Assembly (NCBI GenBank): GCA_025094145.1 | Contig: JALLLS010000041.1 | Coordinates: 124,001-188,000 of the forward strand | Source: Spinellus fusiger | Taxonomy: Eukaryota; Mucoromycota; Mucoromycetes; Mucorales; Phycomycetaceae | Reading direction: 5' to 3' | Length of the DNA: 64,000 nucleotides | Shown: one piece after another, positions 57,866 to 64,000 of the stretch | Layout: each line of letters starts with the position of its first letter | How positions within the stretch are numbered: the stretch's first letter is position 1 | Notes under the pieces: generated by a model | The model's database searches: none | What the model saw: the letters and a program-made list of their open reading frames with translations, nothing else | What the model was told of the DNA's origin: nothing | Program-made: the position numbers and the translations under genes

Positions 57866-60855
57866 CACACCAGGAGGTTTTTAGGATATAAAAGGAAATA
57901 TCGAAATACAATTGTTTAAAAATGACATGGATTTGAAAAGGAACAAAAAAAGTGAAATGTATTCATGTTAGTTCTTAAATAAAGATTATTATGTAGATTT
58001 ACCTGTAAATATCTGAATCCCATAGGAAACCACCTTCGATGTAGCGATATGTTATAATATGAATGCAAATATCTATTCTTATGTGACTGTATAGACACCC
58101 TTTGATGCATTCACATCTCTGTTCCAAACAATTCCGCAACTTTGGCAAGCCCAGATACTGTTGAAATCTACTAATACCTCAGTGAGGATATTTGTGTTAT
58201 AAGTGTGGCAGATCTTGAGAACAAAAATAAGAGTAACTGTTAGAAGAGCTTTTCATGTTGGTTGAGAGATCAATCATGTTTACCCTTTATGTAAGGAACT
58301 CATCGACATCAACCATGAGATCTCCACCCTTTTGTCTCTTTTTTTCAATGATTGATATAAAACTTTAGTCAAACCAACACGATGGCCTTTAAATTTGGCA
58401 GCATCTTTTACCTTTATTCCTGTGCCATAAGCAATGACTGGCAGTTTGGTAGGGTTATACTTCAATATTCTTAGGTGCCAATACCCCTTTTCAATAATAA
58501 AATAATAGTAAAAATAATTAGTTCGAGATGTATTAATGTACTCTCTATGTATGTCATATTACCCTTGCACTGGCACCTTCTTGCCTTTGTAGCTGGTTCA
58601 CTGGGTTTATTATAGTAAAAAAATATAAAATAGAAACTGACTAACATATCAGACACAATAAACATACACAGACACTCACCAGATCACAACTGTTGGTTTA
58701 TATGCCAGACAAAGACAAACAAAATAAAGAGGGTAGAAGATATGAAGAAAAACAGACAGTGTGGTTGGCAGGTATTCATATTCGAGCAGAAGAGAACAAA
58801 ACGAATTTTCACAAGTCATTTGCTTAATCAGAACTACCAAAGTAATGCAGATTACAACATTTTAGAAAGAAAAGAATTGCTTAAAAACAGTTGCCTAGTT
58901 ACCTATTGTGCTCAAACTGTGTGTTATTTCCCTGCTAAAGACCAAATATCTATATATTTATCTATTTAGTGGTCCTGTTGATAACCTTAGTACTCTTTAT
59001 TACAGAATAAAGGATATTTTTTTACAAAGTTACATAGTATAGGTTTTGAGGCTACATATATATATATATATCTTTTTAAGCTATACAGATCAAAGCTATA
59101 CGATAACAACATCTCAGTAAATTCATAGATGGATTCCCTCCTCCTATCCTATGTGTGTTTCAAGGGAAAAGAGAAACTTTTTTTACAATAAAATCACTTT
59201 TTAGAATTCTATGGACTTGAAATACATTACCAAGATTATACACACTATAGGATAAAGCAGCCACTCTTCCCAGTCTGCTAGGATGTTCTATGAAGACCAT
59301 AGCTACTGCTCGAGAATAGCAAATTAGAGAAATTAGTAGTAAAAAAAATAGCAAACTAATATAAAAGTGTAGTTATCTACATCTGTAATAAAATAGACTT
59401 TAATCCAAATAGCTTCCTAGAGTATAAACAAGATAGGCTTTAAGGACTTGAGCAACCGACTGTTTCTTTATCTCGACCTGTTTTCTTTCTTTATCTCCAC
59501 ATTGGTGCTATTATTATTACAACTACCATTTTGCCTTCTGTCACTCCATACCCTTCTCTTTTCTATCAATTTTTGTGTGAGTAACCAGCCTTACGAGGTC
59601 CTGTGTGTCTCTTGTCTCATAGCAACAGAATATAAAAGGAATATAAAAGGAAATACATGAACAATGAGATTATATTATTTCTTTAGTTGGGTAATGTGTT
59701 TGAAAAGAACCTTTTCACTGTCTGTCTGTTTTAGCATTGACTATGGACTATGCAATTAAACACCATAGAATTGGATAAAAAGAAGAGGTAAACCTGACAT
59801 TGCAACTCGATTACTGTATTTATTGTTTAACATGTGCTATCCTTAAGCCCATAGTATTTGCAGTATAACAATGTTTAAAGTGTATTTATTATAAAACACA
59901 CTGAATTAACTTTAGTAATTATTGTCCATAAAATAGAACCAAGCTTACTTGTGTTGAGAACAGTGTATTCATTTATTGACTCAATATTTATAATCACTTC
60001 AGTAACTATGTTATTGTAACTGGTATTAACAGTGGTGCTTAATGGTAACAAAGTATTGTTTCTAATACTGGGCTTTAGGCTCATGGCAAATAGAGTGTGA
60101 ATTGTTTGACTTGTGAATTTGACGTGTGAATTTGACTTGTGAATTTGACGTGTGAATTTGACTTGTGAATTTTATGAGTGGTGGCTAGTGTATTTATCAC
60201 TAGAATAGAGAAAGAAAGATTATTATTTGCTTTGATATTCCCCTCTTGTTATTTCTCACACTCCACATAACTTAACACCCAATTACTCATCAAGATGGGC
60301 ATAACTGGGCAAGGTAATGTGCCATTATTAACAAAGAGAAACAATAGAAGGAGGTGATAGACACTACCAAGGACTATTCTAGTGATAAAAAGGTAAGCAG
60401 TGTCTTCATCTGGGCTTGAGTTCATTGTAATCCACAAGACACTCATTGTATTGTTATTAGGCAAGTGAAGAGTCTTTTCAAGTCAGTCTCAGGTGGTCTT
60501 CTATACTGTCTAGGGTGTCTAGGGTATACTCCTTAGCATAGTTATCTATCTCCCAAGGATAAAGCACAAGGCTTTTGGGGTATAGAATCTATTGCTATGA
60601 AGGAATACGCCTAGAGCAGCAGTAGCTATAGTAATAGTATGTTATTAGCTACAGTATTACAATAAACAATTTTATTCATCAGCACTATATTTTATTGATA
60701 ATACAATCTGATAGTGAGGTATCCACAAAAAGAAATAATAATTTGGATACTTGCAAACCTTTGATTTTAAACACAGATACATAAAACGGCAAACTATTGT
60801 GACGTAAAAGGAAGGAGATATCATCGCTTAAAGGCCAGAAAAATCTCCTGGTGTG
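57866..60855. mobile_element. TIR DNA transposon with Fanzor remnant, copy 2 (3.0 kb)
   Basis: Ends are CACACCAGGAGGTTTTTAGG on the left and AAATCTCCTGGTGTG on the right, flanked by TA (57864-57865 and 60856-60857). Orientation is the same as copy 1. About 58660-60540 is nearly identical to 8740-10560; the left 800 bp and the right 320 bp differ more. It has an extra GTGAATTTGAC repeat unit near 60115-60160. No transposase was found inside. Confidence 0.85.
58130..58560 (-). pseudogene. C-terminal half of Fanzor, copy in transposon 2
   Basis: Blocks match the copy at 8.1-8.7 kb: KYNPTKLPVIAYGTG, KFKGHR, DVDEFLT then a stop. After the intron come ICHTYNT and WACQSCGIVWNRDVNASK. Here the codon before SCG is Gln where copy 1 has a stop, while the stop after DEFLT is shared, so the shared one predates duplication. 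The N-terminal and RuvC-I parts are absent. Confidence 0.7.
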
Positions 60856-61075
60856 TAGACCATACACTATCCTTCTGTAGTGTGACTGCTCTTTCCACAA
60901 TGCATGGAAAGACACTATGGAGATACGAGGACACGTCATTCTACTCGAATGGGTGGAAATAGCCAGCTTAAAGCCCGCGTCATGGAGTGCCCTTGCTTGC
61001 GTTTTCACTTTGTACCTTGAATTTCACTCTTTTTTCTCCTTGTTCTTTTCATAAACTACAGCAAGCAAACTCATC

Positions 61076-63142
61076 ATGTCGGATGGAAAATTAGAAAAGA
61101 TGGATAAGGACTTTAGTCCCCAAGTAGACGTGCTTATTCCTGAAACTGAGAACCTTGTCAAGGTAGAGAAACACCTCTTTCTACCGGCTATCTAGTATTG
61201 GTATATTCACAACCACTGTCTATAGCAAGGAAAACTAGGAGAAGCCCTCGAAAAAATCCTTGTCATTGAGAAGCAAGCACGCAATGTAAGTCGGCGTTTT
61301 TCTAGTGCCAGCAGTGACTTATTCTCTCCCTTTACTTTCCTTCCTAGGCTGCTGATCAAGCATCCACAGGTCGTCTTCTTGTCCAGGCAGTAAAGCTGTG
61401 TTATGAGGCAAAGGACTGGAAGGCATTGAACGAACAAATTGTCCTTCTTTCCAAGAAACATGGTCAGCTCAAGGCGGTAAGTCCCTCTTTGTCCTATTCA
61501 CTGATGTGCCTTCTTTCTCATGGTTTTATTCTTTGGGCTGTTGCTTTTGTGTTCATCAAAATAATACAAAATATAAAGGCCACCACTAAAATGATACAAG
61601 AAGCCATGTCTTATCTCGACTCTACACCTGACAAGGAGACTAAACTTGAACTCATTGATACTCTCCGCACAGTCACTGATGGAAAGGTAGAACAAAGCAA
61701 TGGGATGGCATTAGAAAATAGAAGAAGAAGAAAGGAGGTGAATTAACCATCAGTGAATGCTATTTTGTGCTAGATCTATGTGGAAGTAGAACGTGCACGC
61801 GTAACACGTCTCTTGTCCAAGATTAAAGAAGATGAAGGCAAAACCAATGAGGCCGCAGACATTCTTCAGGAACTTCAGGTAAAGAAAGAAACAGATAAAT
61901 GATAGATGGTAGATGATCTTAGTCAAGAGTAGACTAAAGAGTTTCTTGTATATGGTTATATATTAGGTGGAGACATTTGGATCTATGGATAGACGCGAAA
62001 AGACAGACTTTATCCTTGAGCAGATGCGTCTTTGCTTGGCAAAACATGATTATGTGCGAACTCAGATCATCTCAAAGAAGATCAACACCAAATTCTTCAC
62101 AGAGAAAGAGAATGAGGTAATTGTTAAAGGATACTTGGATGAACAGACAAGCTGACCCACTCTATTGTCCTGCTTCACACTCTAGGACCTTAAACTTCGC
62201 TACTATGATTTGATGATTCAACATGCACTCCATGAGGACCAACATTTGAATGTACACAAGTTTTATAAGCAAGTCTACAATTCAGAAACAATTCAGCAGG
62301 AGGATGAAAAGTGGAGACAAGTGAGTTATTGAAGGAATGGAAAAGGAAAATTCATGTGTCTCCTTTTTTAAAAGGCTCTCCAACAAGCCATTCTCTTTAT
62401 CATTCTGTCTCCTTATGACAACGAACAATCAGATCTTTTGCACAGAACACGCCAAGATCCCAATACAAACGATTTAGATATCTACAGGTAAAAAAAAAGA
62501 AAAAGAGAGAGAGAGAAACATAGCAACAGCACACGGGGGCTGATAATGTTAAATGATTCTAGTGAGCTTGTCAAACTGTTTGTGACAGATGAACTCATGC
62601 GATGGCCCATGATTGAAGAGAAATATGGTGCTGTGCTATGCCACACTGCTGTATTCAACAAGACAACAGAAGAAGGACAAAAGAGATGGAAGGAACTTCA
62701 CCATCGAGTCATTGAGCACAACATCCGAGTGATTGCAAAGTACTACACTCGTGTTTCAATGAAGCGTCTCGGCCAACTGTTAGACTTGAATGAAAAGGTA
62801 ATGATAGTATGCTGGTGCAAAAAGGAGAGGAACTTTATTCATAGGGTATTATCGGTACTATAGGATGCCGAAGACTCTCTGTCAAAGCTCGTTGTTTCCA
62901 AGACTATCTTTGCCAGAATTGATCGTATGGCTGGTATTGTCTCTTTCCAGGTGAAGAAAGATGCCAACCAAGTTTTGAACAACTGGTCAAATGATATCAA
63001 TTCATTGCTTCATCTTATTGAGAAGACATGCCATTTGATTTCCAAAGAGGTAAACAAATAGTTGGCTATTTACAAGAGTTGTCTATTAACTCAATATCCA
63101 TTTCTGCAGGAAATGGTGCATAGCATTGCCAAGGTGATGTAA
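61076..63142 (+). CDS. RPN5: 26S proteasome regulatory subunit Rpn5 (PSMD12)
   Basis: Eleven exons (61076-61162, 61226-61285, 61348-61476, 61579-61686, 61774-61878, 61967-62116, 62186-62320, 62375-62487, 62563-62797, 62864-63049, 63110-63142) give 446 aa, the family length. N-terminal helical repeats ([40 protein letters not shown]) lead to [20 protein letters not shown], then [11 protein letters not shown] and [12 protein letters not shown]. The C-terminal PCI domain holds [20 protein letters not shown] and [13 protein letters not shown]. Rpn5 is a scaffold of the proteasome lid. All introns are GT-AG and mostly phase 0. It is the first gene right of transposon copy 2. Confidence 0.95.
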
Positions 63143-63981
63143 ATAGGAAGAGTGAGTTAGGAGAAAATTGTGTTGGTGCAAATAAAATAAAATAAGATAA
63201 AACCCAATAAAGATGGATGGCTGCTGTTATTATTATCATTATTATTGCAGAGGGGTGACTAACACAGGGAATATTATTTTGAATAGAGAGAATAAGAAAG
63301 AATACACTATTATTATACATCCTTCATTCCTTAATTAGAATAACATGTCTAAAGAAGTGTTAGATTTGGAGGGTGGTCTCTCAGTTAGTATTCTTATACA
63401 TACATCTTGTCACCTATTGCACAAACTATCAAGCCTCTTTCAAACAAACAAGAGAGATAAACAACCCTACCTACAGACATACTGTACACTCAGCAAATGC
63501 TAATATTAAGTCTTAATAAATACATGTTGACCATAGTTAACATCCCTGTGTCTTTTTTTTAATAATAAAAAAGATGTTCCTATAAAATAGAAAGACCAAC
63601 ACCCAATAATACACCCCACTGTGTAGCTTATTAAAAATAACTTATTTACTCATTTGTTTATTTGACAAGATATTTATTTTTTAAATGATTTAAATTTATT
63701 CTAAATAACAAGTACTAATTGCTCCTGGAATTACCTATAATACAATGAACATGTTAATAACGTGTTGAAAGTACTACTTTACGCTATTGTAGCAAGCAAT
63801 CATAAAAAGATTATTGATCAGACCCGAAAGATGGTTGATTAAAGCATCATCGCTAAGCTAGCTTTAAAGATGGGCAAGCCCAATTCATCACACGATAATC
63901 TTTTGTTTTTATGTCTGCTTTTGCACAATAACAATAAGAGATAAATGGTAAACTTGCCTGTGAAATAAATAAAATAAAAAC
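63143..63981. other. AT-rich intergenic region
   Basis: It includes TAAAATAAAATAAGATAAAA near 63182 and an ATT repeat near 63228. No gene was recognised up to the window edge. Confidence 0.4.
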
Positions 63982-64000
63982 ACGCCAGGAGAACAAAAAA
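63981..64000. mobile_element. Possible terminal repeat of a further copy at the window edge
   Basis: CACGCCAGGAGAAC resembles the CACACCAGGAGAT terminal repeat (one mismatch in the first 11). It is not preceded by TA, and too little sequence remains to test it. Confidence 0.25.

Noticed and set aside
1..64000. CRISPR arrays, rRNA genes, prophage or bacterial operons
   Set aside because: No direct-repeat/spacer array, rRNA-like sequence or polycistronic bacterial layout; gene structure is eukaryotic throughout.

Overview
The window looks like nuclear DNA of a filamentous fungus, most likely Mucoromycota (Mucorales-like). The genes are split by many very short introns (mostly 36-110 nt) with standard fungal splice sites. 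The proteins are typical fungal housekeeping ones: RPA190, LEU2, ILV2, RPN5, VPS26, FIP1, BOS1, RPL19, RPL9 and RPS23. Intergenic DNA is AT-rich, and the repeats are Tc1/mariner-like and Fanzor-bearing. Exon models below were built by hand from splice sites, frame and protein similarity. Wherever a full set of exons is given, its total length is a multiple of three.

Layout. 1-2.1 kb: the end of a J-protein-like gene, convergent with a secreted HExxH protease-like gene. 2.1-12.1 kb: gene-poor, with a broken Fanzor-type gene, a dead Tc1/mariner copy and a 3-kb TIR transposon. 12.1-29.5 kb: gene-rich (degenerate chitin-deacetylase homologue, GRAM-TBC-EF-hand RabGAP, RPL19, BOS1, LTO1-like gene, phosphate carrier, small unknown gene, RPA190). 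29.5-41 kb: gene-poor, holding relics plus two small secreted-protein genes (Kre9/Knh1-like and a Cys-rich orphan). 41-43 kb: a lineage-specific gene. 43-44.7 kb: another Fanzor-bearing element. 45.3-57.7 kb: gene-rich (FIP1, LEU2 and ILV2 head to head, FAP7, VPS26, RPL9, RPS23). 57.9-60.9 kb: a second 3-kb TIR transposon, inserted just upstream of RPS23. 61-63.1 kb: RPN5.

The most interesting system is a family of TA-flanked DNA transposons with TIR CACACCAGGAG. Four copies lie in the window. Three of them carry pieces of a Fanzor gene, the eukaryotic TnpB relative (an RNA-guided nuclease family). Two copies keep the C-terminal half (YGTG motif, zinc-finger remnant, NRDVNA RuvC-III motif). 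Another keeps the middle with the RuvC-I motif (IDPGHHD). A separate relic at 3.6-4.8 kb keeps an N-terminal half fused to an NRD-type end. All are broken. A perfect 21-bp inverted repeat sits at the 3' end of one copy, where Fanzor guide RNAs are normally encoded.

Splicing is the second theme. I see four GC-AG introns, a 5-nt microexon, two ribosomal-protein genes whose first coding exon is 2 or 4 nt long, and one apparent 20-nt intron.
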